Under the pieces are notes generated by a model. The model ran no database searches. It had not been told where the DNA came from and saw only the letters and a list, made by a program, of their open reading frames with translations. A stretch of DNA of 64,000 nucleotides from Negativicutes bacterium (lineage in GTDB: Bacteria > Bacillota_C > Negativicutes > Sporomusales_B > JARLHX01): assembly GCA_031292015.1 (NCBI GenBank), contig JARLHY010000178.1:1-64000 (forward strand). Reading direction: 5' to 3'. A program made the position numbers and the translations under genes. Position 1 is the first letter of the stretch, and every line of letters begins with the position of its first letter. Below are positions 1-8,232 of the stretch, piece after piece.

Positions 1-142
1 AGCGCGCCGCATGCCGAGGGACGTACGGCAAGCGCTCTCCCGGAGCACCAAGTGCGCATTTCTAAGCGCTGCAGCGCTTAGAAATGCGCACTTGGTGCTC
101 CGGGAGAGCGCTTGCCGTACGTCCCTCGGCATGCGGCGCGCT
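1..142. repeat. Perfect 142-bp palindrome at window edge
   Basis: Bases 1-71 are the exact reverse complement of 72-142, with the centre between 71 and 72 and no unpaired loop. The inner part (about 57-105) resembles the intergenic element at 50774-50869. It is followed at 139-150 by CGCTCTTCCGAT, which matches the end of common Illumina adapters. A zero-loop palindrome starting exactly at base 1 is more typical of a fold-back or assembly artefact at a contig end than of stable chromosomal DNA, but the inner hairpin is probably a natural repeat. Confidence 0.85.
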
Positions 143-200
143 CTTCCGATGCGCCTAGCATCTCGACCTTATTGAACAGCTTTGGGTTTTATAATAAACG

Positions 201-231
201 AAAAAGGAAGTGCATGGGCACTTCCTTTTTT
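201..231. terminator. Bidirectional-looking intrinsic terminator
   Basis: The stem GGAAGTGC (206-213) pairs with GCACTTCC (218-225) around a 4-base loop. An A-run flanks it on the left and a T-run on the right, so it could stop transcription from either side. No gene that it would terminate is visible upstream in the window. The rest of 143-409 is AT-rich and holds no ORF I can support. Confidence 0.7.
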
Positions 232-427
232 ACTTTAAAATTCAAGGTTAGGTAAATACAATCAGGAACTTCGTCTGTCCGGCAATTTTGCGGCCGGAAG
301 GATAATCTTGAGAAACAATTAATTTGGACGCGTTCTTATGACCTTGATGAAAAAGGTAAAAAGGGGAATTTATGGAATTATATTGTGATAATGAGAAGAA
401 ATGTGAATAGTGACTGAAGGAGAATCT

Positions 428-1069
428 ATGATGAAAAACAAAGACCGTATCGCAAAATATTCTTTGGGCGGTACCTTGGTCTTAAATATTCTAATCTTTG
501 GTGTTATTCTTCCTTTCGGATTTCCATACCTGACTGGGCCTCCGATTTCAGGGGCAGCTATTTCAACATCTCCTCCGGGCAGCCTCGTTATTCCTTTTCA
601 GATACACTCCAATAACTTATATGAACTTGTATTTCAGTTCAGGAAAGACGAATACCCGATTGATGATCTGATCAAACTCACTGGTTATGGGTCTTTAAAC
701 AAAGGCGTTGCCATACCGGTATGGTGGGAGATCGATTCACTTCCCAGTCAACAATGCATTTATCAGGAAGAAACGAACACAAAACAGGCGGCATCATTTT
801 CCCGCGATTACATCGAACGGGATATAAAGACTGTGCAACTATCCCCGGGAGATTATAGGCTTATTTTGCATATTAAAGACGATACACCACAATTCTCAGC
901 CGTGCAAACGAGAGTTAGATTACAATTTCATCACGCGGCATATTACTCTTACTTGCAATGGTCATCCATATTTCAACTCTTTGTCATTTTTACTGATATC
1001 ATTATGGCTCTGTTCCTGCTGGTTATTGCAATACCGATATTTAGTCGGTGGCGAAAGCCATTTATGTAA
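428..1069 (+). CDS. Hypothetical membrane protein, possibly DUF5625-like
   Basis: This gene was not recognised with certainty. The product is about 213 residues. A hydrophobic helix near residues 10-35 and another near the C-terminus (about 183-203) flank a roughly 140-residue extracytoplasmic domain that looks beta-rich. The stretch LIKLTGYGSLNKGVAIPVWW loosely recalls DUF5625-type proteins, a weak resemblance from memory. The start is placed at ATG 428 (or 431) because GAAGGAG at 416-422 sits just upstream; an in-frame GTG at 410 lies before that site and is less likely. The DNA looks more AT-rich than the neighbouring genes, which suggests acquisition, and the gene stands alone with no obvious operon partner. 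Confidence 0.6.
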   Translation: MMKNKDRIAKYSLGGTLVLNILIFGVILPFGFPYLTGPPISGAAISTSPPGSLVIPFQIHSNNLYELVFQFRKDEYPIDDLIKLTGYGSLNKGVAIPVWWEIDSLPSQQCIYQEETNTKQAASFSRDYIERDIKTVQLSPGDYRLILHIKDDTPQFSAVQTRVRLQFHHAAYYSYLQWSSIFQLFVIFTDIIMALFLLVIAIPIFSRWRKPFM

Positions 1070-1173
1070 GGGCGCAGACTAAAGGAAATACTATATCGGA
1101 GTTCAGCATCAATCAGAAAGGGTGCGCAATATTACGCGCCCTTTCTGTCAGTAAAATGCGAAGTATTACGCCC

Positions 1174-1329
1174 TTACTTGGGCAATTTGGCGCTGGGGCA
1201 GTGGCAGTTGGCGCAGGAGCCGGCGGAAGAGCAGTTGCAGACCTCTTTGCCGTTGATGCCGCGCCAGATGGTACGGGCGACATAGCCCAGTGCGGCGACG
1301 CCGATTCCGGTTAAAATGGCGGTTTCCAT
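1174..1329 (-). CDS. FeoB-associated Cys-rich membrane protein
   Basis: This is a 51-residue protein beginning METAILTGIGVAALGYVAR. One N-terminal membrane helix (about 4-20) is followed by a short Cys-rich tail with the pattern C-x-C-x5-C-x2-C-x-C (residues 31-44). That architecture is the small Cys-rich protein often found with FeoB. A strong GGAGG lies 9 bases upstream of the ATG. It is the last gene of the minus-strand feo operon, 34 bases after the HD-GYP gene. In related operons the tail is thought to help iron handling at the FeoB pore; that role is inferred here. Confidence 0.85.
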   Translation of the reverse strand: METAILTGIGVAALGYVARTIWRGINGKEVCNCSSAGSCANCHCPSAKLPK

Positions 1330-1363
1330 GATGATGCCTCCTTCGTGTAGCTGGGAAAATCGA

Positions 1364-2020
1364 TCAGTTCAGGGCCAGGCTCAGACGACTGACTCCCCCG
1401 CCTGTCTGCAGGCCGTAGTCCTGCCCGGGTACCGGCAGTTTCCGGTTTTCGGACAAAAGGACCAGCAGGTCGACGATATCCGGATCAAACTGGGTGCCCC
1501 GGCAGCGTTTCATTTCTTCCAGAGCGGCCTCGAAATCCAGCACCAGGCGGTAGCTTCTCAGGGTGGTCATGGCGTCGAAGGCGTCGGCGACGGCGACAAT
1601 TCTGGCTCCCAGCGGTATTTCCTCATCGCAGAGGCCGTCAGGATAGCCTGCGCCGTCATACCGTTCGTGATGATAGCGCACGATGTCCGAGATGGAGCGG
1701 AGAACTTTGATTTTGCCGATGATATTGTCGCCGATGGCCGGGTGCTGCCGGATGATGGCGAACTCGGTTTCGGTCAGGCGGCCGGGCTTGTTGAGAATGG
1801 CGTCGGGAATGCCGATTTTTCCCACGTCATGCAAATGGGCGCCGATATGGATCCTGGTCTGTTCGGCCTGGGACAGCCCTATTTCCCGGGCCAAAATAAG
1901 GGAAAGAGCGGCTACTCGCTCGGAATGGCCGCACATGCACGAACTCTTGGCGTCCAGCGCAGTAGACAGAGCTTCGGAAATGTCGTGCAGATCGTTAACA
2001 GTTATTTTACGCGGTAACAT
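1364..2020 (-). CDS. HD-GYP domain protein (putative cyclic-di-nucleotide phosphodiesterase)
   Basis: A 218-residue protein that is almost entirely one HD-GYP domain. Metal-site residues include H32, the HD pair H64-D65 with K68 (HDVGKIGIPD), H93, HHE at 117-119 and the GYP signature DGAGYPDG at 122-129. Such domains hydrolyse c-di-GMP or related dinucleotides, and all the usual catalytic residues are visible. There is no sensor domain and no membrane segment, so it should be cytoplasmic. GGAGGC precedes the ATG by 6 bases. The gene sits between feoB (54-bp gap) and the Cys-rich protein gene, so it is probably co-transcribed and Fur-regulated. Its substrate and any link to iron are inference. 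Confidence 0.88.
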   Translation of the reverse strand: MLPRKITVNDLHDISEALSTALDAKSSCMCGHSERVAALSLILAREIGLSQAEQTRIHIGAHLHDVGKIGIPDAILNKPGRLTETEFAIIRQHPAIGDNIIGKIKVLRSISDIVRYHHERYDGAGYPDGLCDEEIPLGARIVAVADAFDAMTTLRSYRLVLDFEAALEEMKRCRGTQFDPDIVDLLVLLSENRKLPVPGQDYGLQTGGGVSRLSLALN

Positions 2021-2074
2021 GGCTGAGCCTCCAAAAACAGGTTCTGTCGGCCCGGGTTCCCGGGCCGTATTCGG

Positions 2075-4231
2075 TTAGAATCCCAGGTAGGTTCCGGCCT
2101 GATATACGGTGAAGGCGACAAGCCAGGCCAGGGCGGTGGAATAAGTGAAGCTGAAGGCCGTCCATTTCCAGGAGTTGGTCTCACGGCGGATGACGGCCAG
2201 AGCGGCCAGGCAGGGCGAGTAGATCAGGGTAAAGAGCATCAGGGTGAAAGCGACCAGCGGACGGAAGGCCGGGTCGGCGGCCAGGGCACCCTGGAGCGAG
2301 TTCGGGTTTTCCTTGGCTTCGCCGACGCTGTAGATGGTGCCGAGAGTACTGACAAGGACCTCTTTGGCCGCCACCGCCGACACCAGCCCGACGCCGATTT
2401 TCCAGTCAAAGCCCAGCGGCCGGAGGGTGGGTTCGATGGCTTTGCCGAAACGTCCGGCGTAGCTGCCGGCCAGTTTCTCAGCCGCCTGATCTTTGTCCAG
2501 CTGATCCAGGGCTTCCTGGAGCAAAGGGGCGGTTTCTTCGCCGCCAGAATCGGCGGCGAAGGTTTCCTCAATCTGGGCCTTAGCCTGGTCGTAGTCTTTG
2601 CTGTAAGGAACTTCGCTGGGATAATTGGTCAGGAACCAGACCAGAATTGACGCCGCCAGAATCAGTGTTCCGGCTTTTTTCAGATAGAGAACGCTGCGTT
2701 CCCACATCTGGGTGGCGATGCTGCGCAATGTCGGCAGGTGATAGGGCGGCATTTCCATGACAAAGGCTTCGGAAGCCCCGGGGAAGAGCGTTTTGCGGAA
2801 GATGAGGGCCATCACCACCGCCAGCATGATGCCGAAAAGGTACACCGAAAATAACACGGTGCCGGCCAACTGCTCAGGGAAGAAGGCCGCGGTAAGCAGG
2901 GTGTAGACAGGCAGGCGGGCGCTGCAGCTCATAAGGGGCGAGACAAGGATGGTCACCATCCGGTCGCGGGGGTTTTCCAGCGTTCGGGTTCCCATGATGG
3001 CCGGCACGTTGCAGCCAAAGCCCAGGAGGAGCGGGATGAACGACTTGCCGTGGAGGCCTGCCGCCCGCATAACCCGGTCCATGACAAAGGCGGCCCGGGC
3101 CATGTAACCTGTCCCTTCCAGCAGAGCGATGCCCAAAAAGAGGAGCAGGATGTTGGGCAGGAAAGTGATAACACTGCCCACACCGCCGAGGATTGCGTCC
3201 ACCAGCAGCTCCTTGAGGTTACTGTCGGCAAGGTGAGCGGCGAGAAGGTCGCTCAGAGCTTTGACGCCGCTTTGCAGCCAATCCTGGGGATAGTGGCCGA
3301 GGGTGAACACAATGTTGAACAGCAGCCACATGACACCGAAGAAGATGGGCAGACCATAGAGGCGGTGGGTCAGGACCGAATCGATTCTGTCGGACACGGT
3401 GCGGGACCAGCCGCCGTCGGCGATGACCACTTCCCGGTAGATTTCACCGACAAAGCGGTACCGAATCTCGGCAAAGGCGATTTCCGGGTCGTCGCCGAGG
3501 CTGGCCTTCAGTTCGGTCCGCGCTCTTTCCACCAGGGTGCAAAGCTCACCCCAGCCCGGCAGGGCTTGAACCGCCTTGTTCACGTCCTGATCGTTTTCCA
3601 GCAGCTTGACGGCCAGCCAGCGCAGGGGATATTTTATCGCGGTAATGGCAGCAAGGGCTTCGGTGACTTGCTGGATGCGGGCTTCGATTTCCGGGCCGTA
3701 ATCCAGGGCGAAGGGCCTGTGTTTGGCGGCCGAGGCGGCGTCGGCAACGGTGCCGAGCAGGTCGTCGGTGCCGCGGTTGCGGTTACCCACCGTGCGGACA
3801 ACAGGGATGCCGAGCTTCCGGCCGAGGGCGGCATCATCGACCCTCAGGCCCATGGTTTCGGCCACATCGGTCATGTTCAGCGCCAGTACCAGCGGGCGTT
3901 CCAGTTCCAGCAGCTGTACAGCAAGATAAAGGTTGCGCTCCAGGTTGGAGGTATCCAAAATATTAACAATAATATCGGGTTTTTCGTCGATGATGACGTT
4001 GCGGGCCACGACTTCATCCAGGGAATGGGCCGTAAGGCTGTAAGTACCAGGCAGGTCGACAACCAGCAGGTCGTTGCCGCGAAAACGGCGAAACCCTTCG
4101 CGCCTTTCCACCGTCACCCCGGCGTAGTTGCCCACATGCTGGCGTGACCCGGTGATATTGTTGAAAATAGTGGTTTTGCCGGAGTTGGGGTTGCCGGCCA
4201 GGGCTACTGTGAGACCAGCAGCTGATGTCAT
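2075..4231 (-). CDS. feoB: Ferrous iron transporter B
   Basis: FeoB, the GTP-dependent Fe(II) uptake channel of the cytoplasmic membrane. The N-terminal G domain shows G1 GNPNSGKT at 13-20, the DLPGTYSL G3 segment and an NMTD G4 motif. It is followed by a helical GDI region and the long membrane part with Gate regions such as LLLGFGCNVPAI. The length of about 718 residues is normal. The start is set at the ATG at 4231 because AAAGGAGG lies immediately upstream; an ATG at 4252 would place that ribosome site inside the gene. It follows feoA by 52 bases and heads the rest of the iron operon. Confidence 0.96.
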   Translation of the reverse strand: MTSAAGLTVALAGNPNSGKTTIFNNITGSRQHVGNYAGVTVERREGFRRFRGNDLLVVDLPGTYSLTAHSLDEVVARNVIIDEKPDIIVNILDTSNLERNLYLAVQLLELERPLVLALNMTDVAETMGLRVDDAALGRKLGIPVVRTVGNRNRGTDDLLGTVADAASAAKHRPFALDYGPEIEARIQQVTEALAAITAIKYPLRWLAVKLLENDQDVNKAVQALPGWGELCTLVERARTELKASLGDDPEIAFAEIRYRFVGEIYREVVIADGGWSRTVSDRIDSVLTHRLYGLPIFFGVMWLLFNIVFTLGHYPQDWLQSGVKALSDLLAAHLADSNLKELLVDAILGGVGSVITFLPNILLLFLGIALLEGTGYMARAAFVMDRVMRAAGLHGKSFIPLLLGFGCNVPAIMGTRTLENPRDRMVTILVSPLMSCSARLPVYTLLTAAFFPEQLAGTVLFSVYLFGIMLAVVMALIFRKTLFPGASEAFVMEMPPYHLPTLRSIATQMWERSVLYLKKAGTLILAASILVWFLTNYPSEVPYSKDYDQAKAQIEETFAADSGGEETAPLLQEALDQLDKDQAAEKLAGSYAGRFGKAIEPTLRPLGFDWKIGVGLVSAVAAKEVLVSTLGTIYSVGEAKENPNSLQGALAADPAFRPLVAFTLMLFTLIYSPCLAALAVIRRETNSWKWTAFSFTYSTALAWLVAFTVYQAGTYLGF

Positions 4232-4283
4232 TCGATAGCCTCCTTTACGCACGCTAAGTATCTTTTGTTGCCGGCCCGGGGCG

Positions 4284-4514
4284 TCATCCAGGCTGGACCT
4301 GGATCAGGGCGGCTTCGGTTTTGCGCAGAGAAAGATTGAAGTTTTTAACCTTGATCTCCATCGGATCGCCCAGCGGGGCAAATTTCTGTACTTTAACCGG
4401 GGTGCCGGCGACAAGACCCATGTCGATGATCCGGCGCTTGACAGGGCCGCTGCCTGTCACTGCAGTTACAACGGCGGTTTGCCCGGGAAGCAGCTGATCG
4501 AGGGTTTTCGACAT
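4284..4514 (-). CDS. feoA: Ferrous iron transport protein A
   Basis: A 76-residue SH3-like FeoA protein that works with FeoB in Fe(II) uptake. The sequence carries the usual core RRIIDMGLVAGTPVKV and ends in a short beta strand (ALIQVQPG). GAGAGGA precedes the ATG by 8 bases. It is the first gene of the minus-strand operon feoA-feoB-HD-GYP-Cys-rich protein, directly downstream of a near-consensus promoter whose start region is covered by a Fur box. Confidence 0.95.
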   Translation of the reverse strand: MSKTLDQLLPGQTAVVTAVTGSGPVKRRIIDMGLVAGTPVKVQKFAPLGDPMEIKVKNFNLSLRKTEAALIQVQPG

Positions 4515-4538
4515 AAAGGCATTTTCCTCTCACAAACA

Positions 4539-4559
4539 TGATAATGAAAACCATTATCA
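4539..4559. promoter_or_regulatory. Fur box of the feo operon
   Basis: The 21-bp site TGATAATG-AAAAC-CATTATCA has perfect 8-bp arms and closely fits the classical Fur operator. It begins just after the -10 element of the feoA promoter and so covers the expected transcription start. Iron-loaded Fur bound here would block transcription of the operon. Confidence 0.93.
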
Positions 4560-4564
4560 ACAAA

Positions 4565-4593
4565 AGAATAAAACAATCTGGTTCGATTGTCAA
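4565..4593 (-). promoter_or_regulatory. Sigma-A promoter of the feo operon
   Basis: Read on the minus strand, the -35 is TTGACA (4593-4588), the spacer is 17 bp and the -10 is TATTCT (4570-4565). It points into feoA and lies next to the Fur box. Confidence 0.88.
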
Positions 4594-4782
4594 TAGTTCA
4601 GACAGACAGAATTTTTTTAGTACGACGGACGCTGCCAGTGCAGGGAGGAACGGTAATTGCCCGGATCGGGCGGGAAGGTCCGCTGGGGAACAGGGTGCTA
4701 TTTCTCCTTTGTCTTAAAGGAAAGCGGGCGGCAGGAGCGAATATATTCAGGGGTTCATCTGATGATTGCAGCGAGGTTGGTA

Positions 4783-5445
4783 ATGGCGCTTGAGAGTATC
4801 TATCTGCCCAGACTGAATAAACTGACTCCGACCCTGGAGTCGACACTGCTGAAGGCGGTGGAGGAGGCCGGTGAATTGGCCAGGGCGGTGCTTAAATTCC
4901 TGCCGTACGATGACTCCCCCGCGCTGGCTGCGGCCGAGCCGCGCGCCGCCGAAAGACTGCTGGCCGACGTGGCCGGTGAGCTGCTGGATGTGGCTCAGAC
5001 CTGCGTCACGATGATTTTCGTCATGGAGGACGCCTGCGGGATTCAGGCCGACGGCCTTATCAACATCCATCTTGACAAGCTCACCGCCAAGGGTTACTGT
5101 TATGACCGCGGCCGGACCTACCGCATTGCCACCGACGGAGCATTCAAGTATCTCAATCTGCCCCGCCTGGCTTTGCATCAGGTGACGCTGCTGACCACGG
5201 TCTGCAAGATCCAGGAGGAGCTGGGTGAGTTGACTCAGTTTCTTGGCAAGCGGGCCGGGGCTTCGGGCGAGGGGCGCGACATAAGCGCCGACGCCGTGAT
5301 GCGGGGCTGCGCGCTTGAGCTGCTGGATGTGGCGCAGTGCTGTTTTACGATGATGTATATCCTGGCGGAAAAATACGCTGTAAACATTCCGGAGCTGCTG
5401 GACAGTCATATCGCCAAACTGAGGCGCAAAGGTTACTGCGTCTAA
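4783..5445 (+). CDS. MazG-like protein with two tandem domains
   Basis: About 220 residues with two copies of a MazG/all-alpha NTP pyrophosphohydrolase-like motif. In each copy an EExGEL helix is followed by an ELLDVAQ helix: EEAGELARAV with ELLDVAQTC, then QEELGELTQF with ELLDVAQCC. These acidic residues normally bind Mg and house-cleaning NTP substrates, so a pyrophosphatase-like role is likely but the substrate is unknown. The two halves also share the ending KGYCY/KGYCV, consistent with an internal duplication. The start is uncertain: ATG 4783 follows GAGGT, and ATG 4762 is in frame. It is divergent from the feo operon. Confidence 0.8.
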   Translation: MALESIYLPRLNKLTPTLESTLLKAVEEAGELARAVLKFLPYDDSPALAAAEPRAAERLLADVAGELLDVAQTCVTMIFVMEDACGIQADGLINIHLDKLTAKGYCYDRGRTYRIATDGAFKYLNLPRLALHQVTLLTTVCKIQEELGELTQFLGKRAGASGEGRDISADAVMRGCALELLDVAQCCFTMMYILAEKYAVNIPELLDSHIAKLRRKGYCV

Positions 5446-5542
5446 AGGGGCAAAGATTGGACATATTGGCGATTTTGATGCATATAGTTGTTGGTGATGA
5501 AAATACTAGGGATATCAGGTGGTTTTGTCTGCCAAACTTTGT

Positions 5543-5571
5543 TTGACAACCTCTTGCAGGTGCTGTAAAAT
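5543..5571 (+). promoter_or_regulatory. Sigma-A promoter of the TagO/WecA-like gene
   Basis: TTGACA at 5543-5548, a 17-bp spacer and TAAAAT at 5566-5571. It lies about 60 bases before the start of the sugar-phosphate transferase gene. Confidence 0.85.
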
Positions 5572-5629
5572 AGCTAGTGACGTCTGGATATAGTGTCGAG
5601 TATTGACGTTGTCCGGAAATGAGGTGTTC

Positions 5630-6661
5630 GTGTTGCAAACATATTTGGTCGCATTCACTGTAGCTCTTGCTGTGGCTTATTTCATAACACCGCATGTCAA
5701 GGACATTGCGATAAAAGCAGGAGCGCTGGATGCGCCTGACGCCCGAAAAGTTCATACCAGACCAATCCCGCGAATGGGCGGTCTGGCAATGTATTTGGCC
5801 TTTATCATTGCGGTACTGGCCAGTCTTCACGTTAACCACGAAATATTAGGGGTGCTGCTGGGAGCTACGGTGATCCTGATTGTCGGGATCACGGACGACC
5901 TACGGCAGTTGTCGCCGAAAGTCAAGCTGCTGGGACAGATTGCCGCCGCGCTGGTGCTGGTCATGTTCAATGTCCGGATCGAGTGGCTGACAAATCCCTT
6001 TGGCGATATGATTTATCTCGACTATTTTTCGATTCCGCTTACGATATTGTGGGTGGTCAGCCTGACCAACACGGTCAACCTGATCGATGGCCTGGACGGT
6101 CTGGCAGCAGGGGTGTCGACCATTGCGTCAGTCACCATCTGGATGGTGGCGCTGCAACAGAATTTCTGGATGGTGGCCATTTTGACCGCTGCTCTCGCCG
6201 GCAGTGCGCTGGGCTTTTTGCAGCATAATTTCAATCCCGCCAAAATTTTTATGGGCGATACAGGCAGCATGTTCCTCGGCTATACGCTGGCGGCAATATC
6301 GATTCTCGGGACAGTGAAGAGTGCCGCGACCATTGCCCTGGTAGTGCCGATCGTTGCGCTGGGACTGCCGATCATGGATACCGCTTTTGCAATTATTCGC
6401 CGTTATTCCAGTGGCCGTCCTATTTTTAAACCGGATAAGGGTCATCTGCATCACCGTCTGCTGGAAATGGGCCTGTCCCAAAAACAGGCCGTGCTTCTGA
6501 TGTATGTGATCAGCGGCTGTCTGGGTCTCAGCGCCATTGCGCTGACGGAAGTGAATAAAGGATACGGCGCGGTGATTATCCTGCTGTTGCTGGCCGCGGC
6601 CTATTTCGGGGCCAAGAAAGTCGGCGTGCTGAAAGACACCGGTTCGGTGGAGAGTCATTAA
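5630..6661 (+). CDS. Undecaprenyl-phosphate sugar-1-phosphate transferase (MraY/WecA/TagO family)
   Basis: A polytopic membrane enzyme of about 343 residues. It should transfer GlcNAc-1-phosphate (or a related sugar) to undecaprenyl phosphate, the first step of a surface polysaccharide. Diagnostic motifs are ITDDLRQLSP, NTVNLIDGLDGLAAG, the catalytic FMGDTGSMFLGY and the cytoplasmic HLHHRLLEMG, which favour the WecA/TagO branch over MraY. About ten membrane helices are apparent. The start is ambiguous between GTG 5630, TTG 5633 and TTG 5603; GAGGTG at 5621-5626 favours 5630 or 5633. The next gene makes UDP-ManNAc, so the two probably build a GlcNAc/ManNAc lipid-linked unit. Confidence 0.92.
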   Translation: MLQTYLVAFTVALAVAYFITPHVKDIAIKAGALDAPDARKVHTRPIPRMGGLAMYLAFIIAVLASLHVNHEILGVLLGATVILIVGITDDLRQLSPKVKLLGQIAAALVLVMFNVRIEWLTNPFGDMIYLDYFSIPLTILWVVSLTNTVNLIDGLDGLAAGVSTIASVTIWMVALQQNFWMVAILTAALAGSALGFLQHNFNPAKIFMGDTGSMFLGYTLAAISILGTVKSAATIALVVPIVALGLPIMDTAFAIIRRYSSGRPIFKPDKGHLHHRLLEMGLSQKQAVLLMYVISGCLGLSAIALTEVNKGYGAVIILLLLAAAYFGAKKVGVLKDTGSVESH

Positions 6662-6663
6662 GG

Positions 6664-6688
6664 GGGCAGGCCTTGGGCCTGCCCGTTT
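6664..6688 (+). terminator. Hairpin between the transferase and epimerase genes
   Basis: A 9-bp stem (6664-6672 with 6676-6684) and a 3-base loop are followed by a weak T-rich stretch. It may act as a partial terminator or attenuator, because the next gene begins only 29 bases later. Confidence 0.55.
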
Positions 6689-6716
6689 GGCATTTTGTCG
6701 CTAGGAGTGTGGTGGC

Positions 6717-7880
6717 ATGTCCCGCATCAAGGTTATGACGATTTTCGGTACTCGCCCGGAAGCCATCAAGATGGCGCCGGTGGTGCTGGAACTCAAGAAA
6801 TACCCTGCGCTCATCACACCGGTTGTTACGGTTACGGCCCAGCACCGGGAAATGTTGGACCAGGTGCTGCAACTGTTCAGGATCGTTCCGGATCACGACC
6901 TGGGAATCATGGCCAAAGGCCAGACCCTGTTCGATATCACCTGCCGGGCTATGCAGGGTCTGAACGAAGTGCTGGGTAAGGAAAAGCCCGATGTTGTTCT
7001 TGTCCATGGCGACACAACCACGACGTTCGCCGGAGCGCTGGCGGCTTTTTACCACCAGATCGCGGTAGGGCATGTTGAGGCCGGTCTCAGGACCCAGAAC
7101 AAATTCTCGCCCTTCCCGGAGGAAATGAATCGCAAGCTCACCGGGGCGCTGACCGATATCCATTTTGCCCCGACACCCAGCGCCAGGGACAACCTGCTGG
7201 CCGAAGGGGTGGAGGCGGCGTCGATTTTTGTCACAGGCAACACGGTGATTGACGCCCTGATTGCCACGGTGGGGAAGGATTATCGTTTCAGCGAGCCGCC
7301 GCTGGCCGATATCGGTTTCAGCGACGATAAGAAGATAATTCTTGTAACCACCCACCGGCGGGAGAATCTCGGCGAGCCGATGCGGCACGTCTATCAGGCG
7401 CTCAGGGACATTGTCACAGAATTCGCCGATGTGGAAATTGTTTTTCCGGTACATAGAAATCCGCGGGTGCGGGAAGTCGTAAAGGACGAACTCGGCGGAC
7501 TCGAGAGGGTGCATCTTGTCGATCCGCTGGATTATCAGCCGTTTGCCAACCTTTTGGCCCGGTCTTACCTGATGCTCACCGACTCCGGGGGTATCCAGGA
7601 GGAGGCGCCGTCGCTGGGCAAGCCGGTACTGGTGCTCAGGGACACCACCGAGCGCCCTGAAGCCATCGACGCCGGGACGGTAAAACTGATCGGCACCGAC
7701 CGGGAGCGGGTGTATAGCGAAACCCGCCGGCTGCTTACCAGCCAGACAGAATATCAGCAGATGTCCACCGCCTGCAACCCTTACGGGGACGGCAAGGCTG
7801 CCAAGCGGATCGTTGATTTCATCCTGTGGAAACACGGGTTGGCCACCACGCGGCCCGAGCCCTACGCCTGCATGCTTTAA
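6717..7880 (+). CDS. wecB: UDP-N-acetylglucosamine 2-epimerase (non-hydrolysing)
   Basis: A 387-residue cytoplasmic enzyme interconverting UDP-GlcNAc and UDP-ManNAc (WecB/MnaA). The start [20 protein letters not shown] is diagnostic, followed by [26 protein letters not shown], the HRRENLGEP segment, [22 protein letters not shown] and TERPEA, which form the two Rossmann-like halves and active site. The length is typical. It lies just downstream of the TagO/WecA-like gene and supplies ManNAc for the same or a related surface glycan. Confidence 0.96.
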   Translation: MSRIKVMTIFGTRPEAIKMAPVVLELKKYPALITPVVTVTAQHREMLDQVLQLFRIVPDHDLGIMAKGQTLFDITCRAMQGLNEVLGKEKPDVVLVHGDTTTTFAGALAAFYHQIAVGHVEAGLRTQNKFSPFPEEMNRKLTGALTDIHFAPTPSARDNLLAEGVEAASIFVTGNTVIDALIATVGKDYRFSEPPLADIGFSDDKKIILVTTHRRENLGEPMRHVYQALRDIVTEFADVEIVFPVHRNPRVREVVKDELGGLERVHLVDPLDYQPFANLLARSYLMLTDSGGIQEEAPSLGKPVLVLRDTTERPEAIDAGTVKLIGTDRERVYSETRRLLTSQTEYQQMSTACNPYGDGKAAKRIVDFILWKHGLATTRPEPYACML

Positions 7881-8046
7881 CGCGGCAGGCTGACTGGCGT
7901 TCTGCGACTCTTTACGGCATCAGCTCAGGCAAAAAAGCCGGACTTTGCAGGAATTTTCCGGGCTGCGTATAAAAGATATAGTTGTGAAAACCAGAAAACA
8001 TGGTTATGGGTGTACAAGGTATGGTTATACCGTTGTCTGTTTGCCC

Positions 8047-8183
8047 TAAGTGCAACCAGCGGCTTGTTTTGTCGCCAAGGCTCGGCGCAAGCCGGGTTTT
8101 CTGCGTCGAACAAAGAGCGGTTCGACATAAGTGCAACCAGCGGCTTGCTTTGTCGCCAAGGCTCGGCGCAAGCCGGGTTTTCT
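8047..8183. repeat. Pair of 56-bp direct repeats with hairpin between
   Basis: Copies at 8047-8102 and 8128-8183 differ at one position. The 25-bp gap contains an inverted repeat, GTCGAAC (8105-8111) with GTTCGAC (8120-8126). Each copy holds a small hairpin (GGCT/AGCC) and ends in GGGTTTTCT, a terminator-like tail. The repeats fill the 352-bp gap between wecB and the ATP synthase operon; the remainder (7881-8046) holds no ORF I can support. Confidence 0.9.
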
Positions 8184-8232
8184 AATATTAAGAGATGAAT
8201 AAGGTTACCTACTGATAAAGAGGCAGAGTGGG

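Noticed and set aside
1048..1314. Plus-strand ORF of 88 codons
   Set aside because: It overlaps the well-supported minus-strand Cys-rich gene, has no ribosome site and reads as low-complexity Gly/Ala sequence.
3050..4147. Long plus-strand ORF opposite feoB
   Set aside because: It is the antisense of conserved FeoB codons, with no family features; a by-product of GC-rich codon use.
8047..8183. Possible CRISPR array
   Set aside because: Only two copies, the repeat is 56 bp, too long, and the single gap is itself palindromic. No cas genes are near.
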